A stretch of 64,000 nucleotides of DNA, from contig KL370861.1 of the NCBI GenBank assembly GCA_000702085.1, forward strand, positions 436,911 to 500,910, given 5' to 3'. This stretch comes from Lachnospiraceae bacterium P6A3 (lineage in GTDB: Bacteria > Bacillota > Clostridia > Lachnospirales > Lachnospiraceae). The notes beneath the pieces were generated by a model, which worked only from the letters and a program-made list of their open reading frames with translations, was not told where the DNA came from and ran no database searches. This document shows, one piece after another, positions 1 through 9,862 of the stretch; the first letter of the stretch is position 1, and the number at the start of each line of letters is the position of its first letter. A program made the position numbers and the translations under genes.

Positions 1-1
1 T

Positions 2-1483
2 GATATGAGAGGAAGCGATGAAACCATCGTTTCGGTTATCGGGGACGGATCTCTTACCGGAGGAATGGCATACGAAGCTCTCAATAATGCCGGAAGACTC
101 GATTCGAATTTTATCATCATTCTTAACGACAACAACATGTCCATATCCGAGAATGTAGGCGGTGTTCCCAAGTATCTTAATTCCATCAGAACATCGACCG
201 GATACCTCGGACTTAAAGAGAGCGTATATAACAAGATCAAAGACAAGCCCTACGGTGACAATGTCGTAGGCAAGATCAGAAGGGCAAAGAACAGCTTTAA
301 ATCCCTTATGGTTCCTGCAGGAATGATGTTTGAGGAAATGGGAGTCGTATATCTGGGTCCTGTCGACGGACATAACATCTATGCCCTCAGAACCGCCATA
401 ACGGAGGCAAAGCGTTTTAAGAGAGCCGTACTTATACATGTCATAACCAAGAAGGGATATGGCTTCGAACCTGCCATCAAGCATCCCGCAAGATTCCACG
501 GCACGGAGCCTTTTGACGTTACAAACGGTGTGCCTCTTAATCACAGAACCGTTGCGGGCTGGACCGATATTTTCTCTACCGTAATGTGCAAACTCGGTGA
601 AAGAGATGACAAGGTTGTTGCGATAACCGCTGCCATGGCCGAAGGATGCGGTTTAAAACGATTCAGGAATAAATTCCCCGAAAGATTTTATGATGTGGGA
701 ATTGCCGAGCAGCATGCCGTTACTTTTGCTGCGGGACTTGCAAGAGGCGGATATAAGCCTATAGTTGCGGTTTATTCATCCTTCCTGCAAAGAGCATACG
801 ATCAGGTTCTCCATGATGTCTGCCTCCAGAATCTTCCGGTTGTTTTTGCCATAGACAGAGGCGGACTGGTAGGTGCCGACGGAGAAACTCATCAGGGTGT
901 GTTTGACCTTGCATATCTCACCCAGATACCCAATATGGTCGTAATGTCTCCCAAGAATAAATGGGAGCTTTCGGATATGCTTAAATTCGCGGTTTCTTAT
1001 AACGGCCCCATTGCGGTCAGATATCCCAGAGGAACCGCTTATGCAGGACTTCAGGAGAAGAGACAGCCCATAGAGCTCGGCAAGAGCGAATGGATATGCG
1101 AGGAAGACGGTATCTGCATTATGGCCATCGGAAACATGGTGGAGACTGCGCTTGAGGTAAAAGAGATCCTTGATAAATCTTCGCTTCATGTAAGCATTGT
1201 GAACGCAAGATTTGCGAAGCCTCTCGATGAAGAGATGATACTTGCCGCATGTAAGAATCATTCTCTTATTGTTACACTCGAAGATAATGTGGTATACGGC
1301 GGATTTGGCAGCGGAGTTCTGAAACTTCTTGCGGACCAAGGCATTCAGAAAGAAGTTATGTGCCTCGGAATCCCCGACAGATTTATTCATCAGGGAAGCA
1401 TAGACCAGCTCAGAAAAGAGATAGGCCTCGATCCCGAAAGCATTGCGGAAGCAATACAAAAAAAGCTTTCCATGGGACTTTGA
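2..1483 (+). CDS. dxs: 1-deoxy-D-xylulose-5-phosphate synthase, 5' truncated by window edge
   Basis: Makes 1-deoxy-D-xylulose 5-phosphate from pyruvate and glyceraldehyde 3-phosphate, the first step of the MEP isoprenoid pathway, using thiamine diphosphate in the cytoplasm. The visible part begins inside the thiamine diphosphate-binding motif (VIGDG ... LNDNN) and continues through the transketolase pyrimidine-binding domain (FYDVGIAEQHAV) and the C-terminal transketolase domain. About 490 residues are present against roughly 620 for the family, so some 130 N-terminal residues lie left of the window. The first in-frame ATG at position 5 is internal and not a true start. The stop codon is one base before the tlyA start, so the two are probably cotranscribed. 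Confidence 0.95.
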   Translation, partial: DMRGSDETIVSVIGDGSLTGGMAYEALNNAGRLDSNFIIILNDNNMSISENVGGVPKYLNSIRTSTGYLGLKESVYNKIKDKPYGDNVVGKIRRAKNSFKSLMVPAGMMFEEMGVVYLGPVDGHNIYALRTAITEAKRFKRAVLIHVITKKGYGFEPAIKHPARFHGTEPFDVTNGVPLNHRTVAGWTDIFSTVMCKLGERDDKVVAITAAMAEGCGLKRFRNKFPERFYDVGIAEQHAVTFAAGLARGGYKPIVAVYSSFLQRAYDQVLHDVCLQNLPVVFAIDRGGLVGADGETHQGVFDLAYLTQIPNMVVMSPKNKWELSDMLKFAVSYNGPIAVRYPRGTAYAGLQEKRQPIELGKSEWICEEDGICIMAIGNMVETALEVKEILDKSSLHVSIVNARFAKPLDEEMILAACKNHSLIVTLEDNVVYGGFGSGVLKLLADQGIQKEVMCLGIPDRFIHQGSIDQLRKEIGLDPESIAEAIQKKLSMGL

Positions 1484-1484
1484 T

Positions 1485-2372
1485 ATGAAAGAAAGACTTG
1501 ATGTTTTGCTTGTAAATAAAGGACTGGCTCCTTCCAGGGAAAAAGCCAAAGCACTTATCATGGCCGGTGAAGTATTTGTTGACGGAAACCGCGAGGATAA
1601 GGCGGGAGCAAGCTTTAATCCCGAAGGAATAAATATCGAAGTCAGATCCAAACAGCTTAAATATGTAAGCCGCGGCGGATTCAAACTTGAAAAAGCCATG
1701 GATGTCTGGGGAATAGATTTAAGCGGTAAGGTGTGCATGGACATAGGTTCATCTACCGGAGGTTTTACCGACTGCATGCTCCAGAACGGTGCTGTAAGGG
1801 TTTATTCCGTCGATGTGGGAAGAGGTCAGCTTGACTGGAAACTTCGAAACGACGAGAGAGTCGTGGTTATGGAACAGACCAATTTCAGGTTCCTGACTCC
1901 CGCGGACGTTCCCGAAAAGATTGATTTTGCCAGTGTGGATGTTTCTTTTATCTCTCTTGATAAGATCCTGATACCGGCCAGAAATCTCCTCTCGGATCAC
2001 GGAAGAATAGTTGCACTGATCAAGCCTCAGTTTGAAGCAGGAAAAGGCAAGGTCGGTAAAAACGGAGTCGTCAGGGAATTATCCGTTCATGAAGAAGTCA
2101 TTGAAAGAGCCGTAAGCTTTGCGGATTATGTCGGATTTAATATTCTCGGAATAGATTTCTCACCCATAAAGGGTCCTGAGGGCAATATCGAATATCTGAT
2201 GAGCCTTGAGAAGAAGGAAGACATATCCGAAGATATTTTAAAGCTTGAAGAAAAAGAAGCCATTGAGAGCTTTGAAGAAGCGGGAAAGCAGGGGCTTTGG
2301 ATCGCATCCGATGAAAGCTTTAAAGCTAAGATAAAAGAACTGGCAGGTAAATCTCATACGGAGCTTACATGA
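1485..2372 (+). CDS. tlyA: TlyA-family rRNA 2'-O-methyltransferase
   Basis: Predicted S-adenosylmethionine-dependent methyltransferase acting on rRNA, 295 residues. An S4 RNA-binding domain occupies about residues 1-60 (RLDVLLVNKGLAPSREKAK). It is followed by an FtsJ/RrmJ-type Rossmann domain with the SAM loop DIGSSTGGFTD and the later VDVSFISLDKI strand. The start at 1485 gives the standard family N-terminus. An in-frame start at 1443 would add 14 residues lying inside dxs and is unlikely. The gene sits one base after dxs and its stop overlaps the nadK start by 4 bases. The dxs-tlyA-nadK-argR-recN order is familiar in Firmicutes. TlyA is also called haemolysin A in older annotation; the methyltransferase role is better supported. 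Confidence 0.93.
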   Translation: MKERLDVLLVNKGLAPSREKAKALIMAGEVFVDGNREDKAGASFNPEGINIEVRSKQLKYVSRGGFKLEKAMDVWGIDLSGKVCMDIGSSTGGFTDCMLQNGAVRVYSVDVGRGQLDWKLRNDERVVVMEQTNFRFLTPADVPEKIDFASVDVSFISLDKILIPARNLLSDHGRIVALIKPQFEAGKGKVGKNGVVRELSVHEEVIERAVSFADYVGFNILGIDFSPIKGPEGNIEYLMSLEKKEDISEDILKLEEKEAIESFEEAGKQGLWIASDESFKAKIKELAGKSHTELT

Positions 2373-3226
2373 TGAAAAAAGTTCTTATTTACGCAAATAA
2401 ACACAAAGATCCCGATGGATCGACAGCTAAGAGAGTATCCGATTATCTCGATAAAAAAGGCGTTTCCTGGAGCATAATAATCTCGGATCTTGTAAGAACC
2501 GAGGACAAAGATGCGGACATGGGGCTTAAGCCGGGAGAATATGATTGCATAATCGTACTCGGCGGAGACGGAACCGTTCTCCAGGCAGCGAGAGAAACAA
2601 GGGAACTTGAGATTCCCATCGTTGGTGTCAATCTCGGAAGGCTCGGATTCTTAACCGAGATAGAAGTTGATAAGATCGAAGACAGCCTGGAGAGACTGAT
2701 CAAGGGTGATTATATTACCGAGAAGAGGATAATGCTTCGAGGTGAAGTGGTCAGGAAAAACGGAGAGATCATCACAAGCCGTTCACTCAACGATATCGTA
2801 ATAAGCAGATACGGCGGAATGAATCTTATTAAGCTTCCCGTATACGTAAACGGACAGTTCCTGAAAGATTATCTCGGAGACGGCATTATCGTCACCACAC
2901 CCACAGGATCCTCCGGATATAATCTTTCCGCAGGCGGTCCCATTGCAATACCCACATCGGATGTAATGATTATGACTTCCATCTGTTCACATTCTCTTAT
3001 CCAGGCTAGTATTATCCTGTCCGCTCAGGATAAGATCGAAATAAGAATACCTGAAGAGGATGAGCAATACAGACCTGCGGAGTGCTCCTTTGACGGAAGT
3101 ATAAGAGTGCTTCTTCAAAAGGGAGATATTGTAAGAATCAGAAAATCGGAGAAATTCACAGACTTTATCAGACTTAATAACCTTAGTTTCCTTGAAACCC
3201 TTCATAAGAAACTCGGAGATACCTGA
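2369..3226 (+). CDS. nadK: NAD kinase
   Basis: ATP- or polyphosphate-dependent NAD kinase that makes NADP from NAD, 285 residues, cytoplasmic. The diagnostic GGDGT motif is at about residues 66-70, followed by NLGRLGFLTE. The nucleotide-binding TPTGSSGYNLSAGGP segment is also present; many homologues have STAY at the SSGY position, so this is a mild variant. The start overlaps the tlyA stop (ATGATG; the second ATG three bases on is equally possible). The stop overlaps the argR start as TGATG. Translational coupling within the operon is therefore likely. Confidence 0.95.
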   Translation: MMKKVLIYANKHKDPDGSTAKRVSDYLDKKGVSWSIIISDLVRTEDKDADMGLKPGEYDCIIVLGGDGTVLQAARETRELEIPIVGVNLGRLGFLTEIEVDKIEDSLERLIKGDYITEKRIMLRGEVVRKNGEIITSRSLNDIVISRYGGMNLIKLPVYVNGQFLKDYLGDGIIVTTPTGSSGYNLSAGGPIAIPTSDVMIMTSICSHSLIQASIILSAQDKIEIRIPEEDEQYRPAECSFDGSIRVLLQKGDIVRIRKSEKFTDFIRLNNLSFLETLHKKLGDT

Positions 3227-3681
3227 TGCTGAAAAAGGAAGAAAGACAAAGAGCAATACTTGACCTTATCGAAAGCCGCGACATATCGACCCAGGAGGAA
3301 CTGTGCAAGCTTCTTGAAGAAGCCGGTTTTCCCGCAACGCAGGCAACCGTTTCAAGAGACATCCGTGAACTGTCTCTTTCCAAGATGCCCTCAGATCTGA
3401 CCGGTCAGAAGTACGTAAGGATCCGCATGTCGGAGAGTGACCTGGATGAGAAATATTCCAGAGTTCTCAGGGACGGATATGTTGCCATGGACAAAGCACA
3501 GGGACTTCTTGTGCTCAAAACGGTAGCGGGAATGGCTATGGCAGTTGCCGCATCCATCGATGCAATGCATCTTAAGGAAGTGTCGGGATGCATAGCCGGT
3601 GATGATACCATAATGATTGCCGTAAGAGATGCCGATTCCGTGGACGGCCTTATGGCAAGGATCAAAGATATAGTCGGATAA
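3226..3681 (+). CDS. argR: Arginine repressor ArgR/AhrC
   Basis: Arginine-responsive DNA-binding repressor, 151 residues, normally a hexamer that represses arginine biosynthesis and may activate catabolism. The N-terminal winged helix (about 1-70) has STQEELCKLLEEAGFPATQATVSRDI as its recognition region. The C-terminal half carries the oligomerisation and arginine-binding fold with the conserved GDDTIMIAVRD stretch. It overlaps nadK by one base and lies 55 bases before recN. In Firmicutes argR is very often next to recN, as here. No arginine biosynthetic gene occurs close by; carB at 40.3 kb could be a target, but I did not identify an ARG box. Confidence 0.93.
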   Translation: MLKKEERQRAILDLIESRDISTQEELCKLLEEAGFPATQATVSRDIRELSLSKMPSDLTGQKYVRIRMSESDLDEKYSRVLRDGYVAMDKAQGLLVLKTVAGMAMAVAASIDAMHLKEVSGCIAGDDTIMIAVRDADSVDGLMARIKDIVG

Positions 3682-3736
3682 TTTACATATACCTTATTCC
3701 ACCGCTTATTCATGATTGAAAAGGCGGATCAGTAAA

Positions 3737-5428
3737 ATGCTTAAAAATCTACATGTACAAAATCTCGCCCTTATCGAAGATGCCGATATCGAATTCTCCG
3801 AAGGGCTCAATATCCTGACCGGTGAGACCGGCGCGGGCAAATCACTTCTCATGGGCTCTGTAATGATGGCCATGGGTTCCAAATTTGATACCTCAATGAT
3901 CAGAAAGGGTGCGGAGCAGGCTCTGGTTGAGCTTGTTTTTGATGCTGTCCCCGAGAAAGCACTTGAGGTTCTTAAAGAACTTGATATCTATCCGGAAGAT
4001 GACGGAAGTGTCATAATTAAAAGAACCTGTTCCTCATCAAGAAGTTCATGCAAGATCAACGGATCGAATGTTGCGGTAAGAGAGATGAAAAAGCTTGCCC
4101 AGGCATTTATCGATGTGCATGGACAGAGGGATTATGAAACTCTTCTCAAAAAATCAGAGCTTTTGGGAATCCTCGATCTTTTTTCCGGTGATAAGATGCC
4201 GGAGCTGTTAAAAGAAATCGGTGAAAAGTATCATGTAATGACAGGACTCCGTGAAAAGCTTGAAGAGGAATTGTCGGACACGGGTTCATCTTCGAGAGAG
4301 GCTTCACTTGCGGAATTTGAAGTTTCCGAGATAGAAGATGCCACGCTTGTCCCGGGTGAAGATGAAGAACTTGAAGCATCATATCGCAAGCTGAATAATT
4401 TCAGGAAGATTGCGGAAGGTCTTGTCAGGGCTCATGCCATGATCGGATCCGACGAGGGGGAGAATGCATTTTCTCTTACTACCATGGCGCTTAAGGAGCT
4501 TTCACAGATTTCCGAATATGATGACGAAGTGAAGAACTTTGAAGAAGAACTCAGATCTGCGGAATCCATACTCGGGGATCTCAATATGTCTCTGGGTTCT
4601 TATATATCCTCAATGGAATTTGATGAAGAGGAATTTTCACGTGTCTCGGAAAGGCTCGATCTTATCAATAAGCTTAAGAGTAAATACGGTAAGACCATAG
4701 AAGATATTCTTGAATATGCCGAGAAGCGCAGGGAAACTCTTGAAAAGTTTGCCGATTATGATGCATATCTTGAAAAGCTGAAAGCGGATGTAAAGAAAGC
4801 GGAGGATGACTATTACAAGGCAGCATACAAAGCATCCGATATCAGGAAAAAGAACGCACCTGTTCTCGAGAAGCAGTTAACGGAAAGGCTTAAGGATCTG
4901 AATTTTAATTCCGTGGATCTTGAGATAAGACTTGAAGAGGTTAAGCCGGGACCTTCGGGCACCGACTCTGTTGATTTTTATATTTCATTTAATCCCGGAG
5001 AAGACAGGAAGCCTTTGGCGGAGGCTTCATCCGGCGGAGAACTTTCCAGAATGATGCTTGCCGTCAAGACGGTTATGGCGGGAAGAGAAGATACGGGTAC
5101 GCTTATTTTCGATGAGATCGATGCCGGTATCAGCGGTATTACCGCTTGGAAGGTCGCCGAATCTCTTTCGGGAGTATCAAGGCACCATCAGGTAATCTGT
5201 ATTACACATCTGCCTCAGATAGCCGCAATGGCAGATCATCATTTTGTAATAATCAAATCGTCGGATGCAACATCTACCACAACCGACATTAAGCTTACGG
5301 ATGAAGAAGGATCCGTTTCCGAGATAGCAAGACTCCTCGGTTCCGATTCTCTGTCCGAAAGCTCACTTTCCAACGCAAGAGATCTGAAGTCACAGGCAAA
5401 CGAATCAAAAAAGTCCTTAAATAAATAA
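3737..5428 (+). CDS. recN: DNA repair ATPase RecN
   Basis: SMC-like ATPase that holds DNA ends during double-strand break repair, 563 residues. Walker A (GETGAGKS) is at residues 29-36. The central part is rich in Glu and Lys and looks like the two coiled-coil arms. The C-terminal lobe carries the signature SSGGELSRMMLA and Walker B LIFDEIDAGISG. The ATG at 3737 has AAGGCGG upstream and gives the family N-terminus (MLKNLHVQNLALIEDADI). A TTG seven codons earlier is possible but less likely. The length is normal and there is no sign of decay. Confidence 0.94.
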   Translation: MLKNLHVQNLALIEDADIEFSEGLNILTGETGAGKSLLMGSVMMAMGSKFDTSMIRKGAEQALVELVFDAVPEKALEVLKELDIYPEDDGSVIIKRTCSSSRSSCKINGSNVAVREMKKLAQAFIDVHGQRDYETLLKKSELLGILDLFSGDKMPELLKEIGEKYHVMTGLREKLEEELSDTGSSSREASLAEFEVSEIEDATLVPGEDEELEASYRKLNNFRKIAEGLVRAHAMIGSDEGENAFSLTTMALKELSQISEYDDEVKNFEEELRSAESILGDLNMSLGSYISSMEFDEEEFSRVSERLDLINKLKSKYGKTIEDILEYAEKRRETLEKFADYDAYLEKLKADVKKAEDDYYKAAYKASDIRKKNAPVLEKQLTERLKDLNFNSVDLEIRLEEVKPGPSGTDSVDFYISFNPGEDRKPLAEASSGGELSRMMLAVKTVMAGREDTGTLIFDEIDAGISGITAWKVAESLSGVSRHHQVICITHLPQIAAMADHHFVIIKSSDATSTTTDIKLTDEEGSVSEIARLLGSDSLSESSLSNARDLKSQANESKKSLNK

Positions 5429-5510
5429 CCGGCTTTCAAATGACGTATATCACATCTATTCCGTCTTATTAAACGTAACGTCCCCATTGTCACCCGATAA
5501 GGAGGAGATT

Positions 5511-7166
5511 ATGAAGAAGAAATACCTTGCGATAATTCTTTCTTGTGTGCTTATGGCACCCTGCTTTTTGTCTTCATGCGGCAGACTTGCCGATGAGATC
5601 GTGGAAGAGGAAGAAGATGAAGATGAGGATGACGAAGAAGATGAAGAAGAGGAAGAGATTATCTATGTTGATGTGATAGATGAGGATGATCTTGAAGACC
5701 AGATAGACGTCATCGTAAAAAACAGAAGCGACTGGATCGTTACTTCGGACATCAGTGCCGCCGTGGATCACTTTGAATACTGTGTGACCGATCTTGATCA
5801 TAACGGCAGGGCTGAGGTTATATCCATCATCCGTTTTGAGTATGAAGGCCTTACGGAAGTTCATATCTACGAAGTGGATGAAAAGGGCAAGGGACTTAAA
5901 GAGGCCAGATGGAAATATAAAGGTCTTGAAGTGTCTTCGGATACCTGTCCTGATTTTTCGGGCGATTCATACGTCAGCACTTTCTATGATAAAAAAGAAA
6001 ATACCACCCATTTCCTGATGGATAATTCCTTTGACAACGGAAACGGTGAGTACGGGGTTACCTATTGCGACCTTTCCTATTCCGATGGAAAGATGGTCTG
6101 CTGGAACTACGGTGCGTTCATATACGGAGATGAAAAGGAATATCTCCTGGATGACGGAACCGAGATAGATAATTCCGAGGATTTCGTCGATTATCTGCTT
6201 GACTATCCCAAGAGACGCAATGAAAAAGAAGCAAATTTCGGATTGTACATCGATTATCCGCAAAATGATCTTAACGAATTTGATGATGATACTCTTGATG
6301 AAATACTGACAGCTTCTTACCTGGTCTATTCGGGAGAAATGAAGCCCTCTGTCTATGACGAAACATACAATGTTTTTGAACAGCCTCAGGCTTCGGATGA
6401 ATTACAGTATGAAGATCTGATCGGAAGATGGATCCTTTATTCCAGCGATGATGGATATAATGTGGAATATTATGATGAATCATCTGATTATTTTTCGCTG
6501 GTTTTTTACGAAGATTACGGCGCTCTGTTTACCGTATATTTTGACGGAGAGGTGTCCATCGAAAAAAGTCTTTCGGTTGATCTGTCCGGTTATTATCCCA
6601 TTATGGAAATATACGACCCGGAACATGAATATTTGGATGAAAGCATCGATCATATTCAGATCCTGGTAATGGGTCTCAGTGATGACGGTGAAGATCTGAA
6701 TGTTTATTACCTGATGTATGATGAAGACGGATATATCGACGATGGATATGATCTGGTTTTCAGGAAAGACAAGTATTACACTCCCTCGGATGAAGAATCC
6801 TTCGGAAGATATGTGGGAGATTGGGGACTTTATTCGAGTGAGCTTGAAGGCGATGTTACATATTATACGGAAGACGGATACAGATACGTTACATTGAGTG
6901 TTTACGACGATAACACTGTCTCCATGAAAGAGTACGAGAACGGAAGAATGTATCTGGAGATAAATGCAGACGTTGAATTCGATCCGGTGGGACCTCCTTA
7001 TTTCCGCTATTTTGATGAAGAAACACTGAATAATGTTGTAGCTTCGGAAACATATACTTTTGACGGCTTTGTCGATGATGAAGATACTCTTCAGGTATCA
7101 ATCGATTTCTATGACAAAGACGATGCATGGCTCGGATATACTGTTTTGACATTTGTGAGATTATAA
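5511..7166 (+). CDS. Acidic lipoprotein, first of three tandem paralogues
   Basis: Unrecognised 551-residue secreted lipoprotein. The start at 5511 follows a strong AAGGAGGAG ribosome site. The signal peptide MKKKYLAIILSCVLMAPCF ends in a lipobox (LSSC), then comes a run of Asp and Glu of about 30 residues. A DLDHNGRAEV motif near residue 97 resembles the calcium-type Asp-x-Asp-x-Asn-Gly loop of VCBS or FG-GAP repeats. The C-terminal half has two copies of a beta-rich unit that starts like VGDWGLYSSELEGDVTYYTE; the other copy starts IGRWILYSSDDG. The next two genes share all these elements but have a single C-terminal unit. Surface location is inferred; function is unknown. It is extremely acidic and rich in Tyr. 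Confidence 0.85.
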   Translation: MKKKYLAIILSCVLMAPCFLSSCGRLADEIVEEEEDEDEDDEEDEEEEEIIYVDVIDEDDLEDQIDVIVKNRSDWIVTSDISAAVDHFEYCVTDLDHNGRAEVISIIRFEYEGLTEVHIYEVDEKGKGLKEARWKYKGLEVSSDTCPDFSGDSYVSTFYDKKENTTHFLMDNSFDNGNGEYGVTYCDLSYSDGKMVCWNYGAFIYGDEKEYLLDDGTEIDNSEDFVDYLLDYPKRRNEKEANFGLYIDYPQNDLNEFDDDTLDEILTASYLVYSGEMKPSVYDETYNVFEQPQASDELQYEDLIGRWILYSSDDGYNVEYYDESSDYFSLVFYEDYGALFTVYFDGEVSIEKSLSVDLSGYYPIMEIYDPEHEYLDESIDHIQILVMGLSDDGEDLNVYYLMYDEDGYIDDGYDLVFRKDKYYTPSDEESFGRYVGDWGLYSSELEGDVTYYTEDGYRYVTLSVYDDNTVSMKEYENGRMYLEINADVEFDPVGPPYFRYFDEETLNNVVASETYTFDGFVDDEDTLQVSIDFYDKDDAWLGYTVLTFVRL

Positions 7167-7178
7167 GCGGTGATGATC

Positions 7179-8492
7179 ATGAGGAAAAAGCATTTTGCTC
7201 TTGTGCTTGCGGGTATTCTTTGCTCATCCGTATTCATGTCGGGATGCGGTAAGAATTCAGATGACGAAACTGTAGTCAGAGAAGACGCCGAAGATGAAGA
7301 AGAGGAAGATGAGGACGAAACGGATTCCGATGAACCAGCGGATGAAGATAAGCCTCAGGCGCCTGCGATAGTTAAAGAGATAGATGAAGATACTTTGGCA
7401 TCTCAGACGGAAGTTTTTCTGAAGGAACGTGATGAATGGGTGATACCTGCGGAAGAAGGTCTTCAGAGTGATGCTACTTATTATGCCGTGACTGACATGA
7501 ATTACAACGGCCGTGCGGAGCTTATCGTTGGTGACTGGTCCGGGGCGGTAAATGCCAGTTCCGTCAGGATATATGAGATTAATGAAGCCGGCGACGGATT
7601 CGATCTTTTGGATTGGTCCTTTACGGGATGCGATTCGGATAAAAAATCATGTCCCGAAGTTTCTTTGAGTGGTTTTGTAAGTGCGTATTACGACAAGAAA
7701 ACAGGTATATCTCATTACCTTTTTCAGGATTTTTTCCTGTATTCTTTTACCGACGGCGGAATAAGATGGTGTGATCTTTCCATAGAAGACGGCACTGTGG
7801 TCAGCAACGCTTATGCCATGTCATTGTCTCAGGGATCCGACGGAAATGAGAAGGATACTTATTACGGACCGGACGGGGAAATGTCGGAACAAGATTATAC
7901 GGTTTTAACGTATTCATATCCGAAGGGCTATACACTTAAAACCGTGAATTTCGGATTTTATTACGGAGAGGATATTTATTCACGTGACGGTAAGACGGTA
8001 CAATATATGGATGATGATGAACTCCTGGATGTTCTGAAGGATTCGTACCGTGTATTTGCGGGAAGATTGGATTACTCCGATTTTTATGACCGGTACATGG
8101 TTGTTAACGATATGGATCCTGAGGATCTTTTGGAGAATTCCGTAGGAAGCTGGGGACTGGCAATGACCGATACAGAAGGGGATATTACCGAATACGGCCC
8201 CGGTGATGATCTTTATATGACATTGGATGTATATGAAGATATGTCTGTACATGTGGTTGAAGAAGCGGGTACCGATGCGGAATATGCATTCGATATGAAT
8301 ATATTCGAGCATGGTGACGGATCGCTTATGGGCTCTTATATGCCTGCTGCTTCGGACGGAAGATTCTATGATGAGATAGTACTTTCAATCACGGAAGTTA
8401 ACGAAAACGGAATGCTGGTCGTTACCATGTCAGCATGGGCCGGAGAGACTTATCTGGGAGCGAGCATCTGGTATTTCGAAAGATTGGATTGA
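7179..8492 (+). CDS. Acidic lipoprotein, second of three tandem paralogues
   Basis: Unrecognised lipoprotein of about 437 residues, paralogous to both neighbours. The signal peptide MRKKHFALVLAGILCSSVF is followed by lipobox MSGC, then an Asp/Glu linker. A DMNYNGRAELIV motif and a single C-terminal unit starting VGSWGLAMTDTEGDIT follow. Two other in-frame ATG codons lie at 7173 and in the same cluster. 7179 was chosen because it gives a compact signal peptide, but ribosome-site evidence does not separate them. It follows the first paralogue by about a dozen bases and precedes the third by 14, so the three look like one transcript from duplication. Function unknown. Confidence 0.82.
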   Translation: MRKKHFALVLAGILCSSVFMSGCGKNSDDETVVREDAEDEEEEDEDETDSDEPADEDKPQAPAIVKEIDEDTLASQTEVFLKERDEWVIPAEEGLQSDATYYAVTDMNYNGRAELIVGDWSGAVNASSVRIYEINEAGDGFDLLDWSFTGCDSDKKSCPEVSLSGFVSAYYDKKTGISHYLFQDFFLYSFTDGGIRWCDLSIEDGTVVSNAYAMSLSQGSDGNEKDTYYGPDGEMSEQDYTVLTYSYPKGYTLKTVNFGFYYGEDIYSRDGKTVQYMDDDELLDVLKDSYRVFAGRLDYSDFYDRYMVVNDMDPEDLLENSVGSWGLAMTDTEGDITEYGPGDDLYMTLDVYEDMSVHVVEEAGTDAEYAFDMNIFEHGDGSLMGSYMPAASDGRFYDEIVLSITEVNENGMLVVTMSAWAGETYLGASIWYFERLD

Positions 8493-8506
8493 TGGGAGAG
8501 TCATTT

Positions 8507-9835
8507 ATGAAAAAGAAGTACTTGGCACTTTTACTGTCCTGTATGGTCGTCTGTCCCTGTTTTCTTACTTCATGCGGTAAATCCTCCGACGAGACTGTAG
8601 CGGAAGAAGATGATGAGGACGACGAAGAAGACGAAGATGAAGATGATGAAGACGATGATGATAAAGACGACAAAGAGGATTCGGAAGAAAATGTAAAACC
8701 CGAAGAATCCGTTATTGTAATGGAAATCCCGGATGATGACCTGTATGCCCAGATAGATGTTTTCCTGGATAACCGAGAGGATATATTTTTCCCGGAATCG
8801 GAAGATTACCTTTATACCAGCTGCGCAGTGTGTGATCTGGATTTCAACGGAAGGTGTGAGCTTGTTCTCTCTGGCGGAAGCTGGTACGGTGCAGAGCTTG
8901 AAAACCGTATTTATGAGATAAATGAAGCCGGGAACGGTTACTATATCCCGGAGTATGCTTTTCTGGGAATAGAATCGGAGCAGCGCATTGTACCTAAATT
9001 GTCAAATTGGAATTCTCTGGATGCATTTTATGATAAAAACGATGGAAGAGTCCATTATCTGATCCCGCAATCCATTTCTGAGTACTCCGATCTGAATGGA
9101 TTCTGCTATTGTGATGTTTCCCTGAAAGGCGGCGTTATTCAAAATGATATTTATGGTATGTACCAATACCATTATGATGACGGATATCAGGCTGTCTATT
9201 TCGGCCCTAATGGTGAAATGACCCAGGATGAATTTAATGAATATATCGATTCATATCCCGGAGATCATGTCGTAAAGAGTATGACTTTCGGTACATATGA
9301 AGGAACGGCTTATTACCCTCTCTCCGACGGAGATATAGAGACAATGGATTCGGAGGCACTCAGGGAAATCCTGGCCGATTCATATCGCGTATTTTCCGGA
9401 ACCATGACATACAGTGAATTCAGAAGGATCCATTCAACGCACAGTAACGATTACGACGACGCGGGAAACCTGCTTCGTGACAGTGTCGGAAGCTGGGGAC
9501 TGTACGTTACGGATACGGAGGGGGATGTAACTTATTACACTCCGGACAGTGAGTTCTATATGACCGTGGATATTTATGAGGACGGTTCATTTGATCTTTA
9601 CAGGTTCCTGAATACCGACCATGAAATGACCATAAGCGGTGTTCTGGAAGCGGATGAAAACGACGATCTGTCCTACACGTATACACCTGAATCAGATGAT
9701 GAAATGGGTGGGGCTGCATTGGAGATAACAGTTTCCGAAGTAAATATGGACGGCCGGCTGGTTATTTCTACGAGTTCTATGTACGGAAATGAATATATGG
9801 GAGGAAGTACCTGGTATTTTGACAGGATAGATTGA
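8507..9835 (+). CDS. Acidic lipoprotein, third of three tandem paralogues
   Basis: Unrecognised 442-residue lipoprotein. The start at 8507 has GGGAGAG upstream. The signal peptide MKKKYLALLLSCMVVCPCF and lipobox LTSC are close to those of the first paralogue. A very long Asp/Glu/Lys linker of about 40 residues comes next. The DLDFNGRCELVLSG motif and the C-terminal unit VGSWGLYVTDTEGDVTYYT match the second gene closely. The variable middle, more than the ends, separates the three proteins. Ends that stay conserved around a diverging middle suggest a common anchoring or binding role, but no function can be assigned. Confidence 0.83.
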   Translation: MKKKYLALLLSCMVVCPCFLTSCGKSSDETVAEEDDEDDEEDEDEDDEDDDDKDDKEDSEENVKPEESVIVMEIPDDDLYAQIDVFLDNREDIFFPESEDYLYTSCAVCDLDFNGRCELVLSGGSWYGAELENRIYEINEAGNGYYIPEYAFLGIESEQRIVPKLSNWNSLDAFYDKNDGRVHYLIPQSISEYSDLNGFCYCDVSLKGGVIQNDIYGMYQYHYDDGYQAVYFGPNGEMTQDEFNEYIDSYPGDHVVKSMTFGTYEGTAYYPLSDGDIETMDSEALREILADSYRVFSGTMTYSEFRRIHSTHSNDYDDAGNLLRDSVGSWGLYVTDTEGDVTYYTPDSEFYMTVDIYEDGSFDLYRFLNTDHEMTISGVLEADENDDLSYTYTPESDDEMGGAALEITVSEVNMDGRLVISTSSMYGNEYMGGSTWYFDRID

Positions 9836-9862
9836 CAAAACCGTTAATACATAGGATGAAAT

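Noticed and set aside
776-1777. 333-codon open frame on the - strand
   Set aside because: It lies fully under dxs and tlyA, whose motifs are certain; composition fits a shadow frame and no protein motif is visible.
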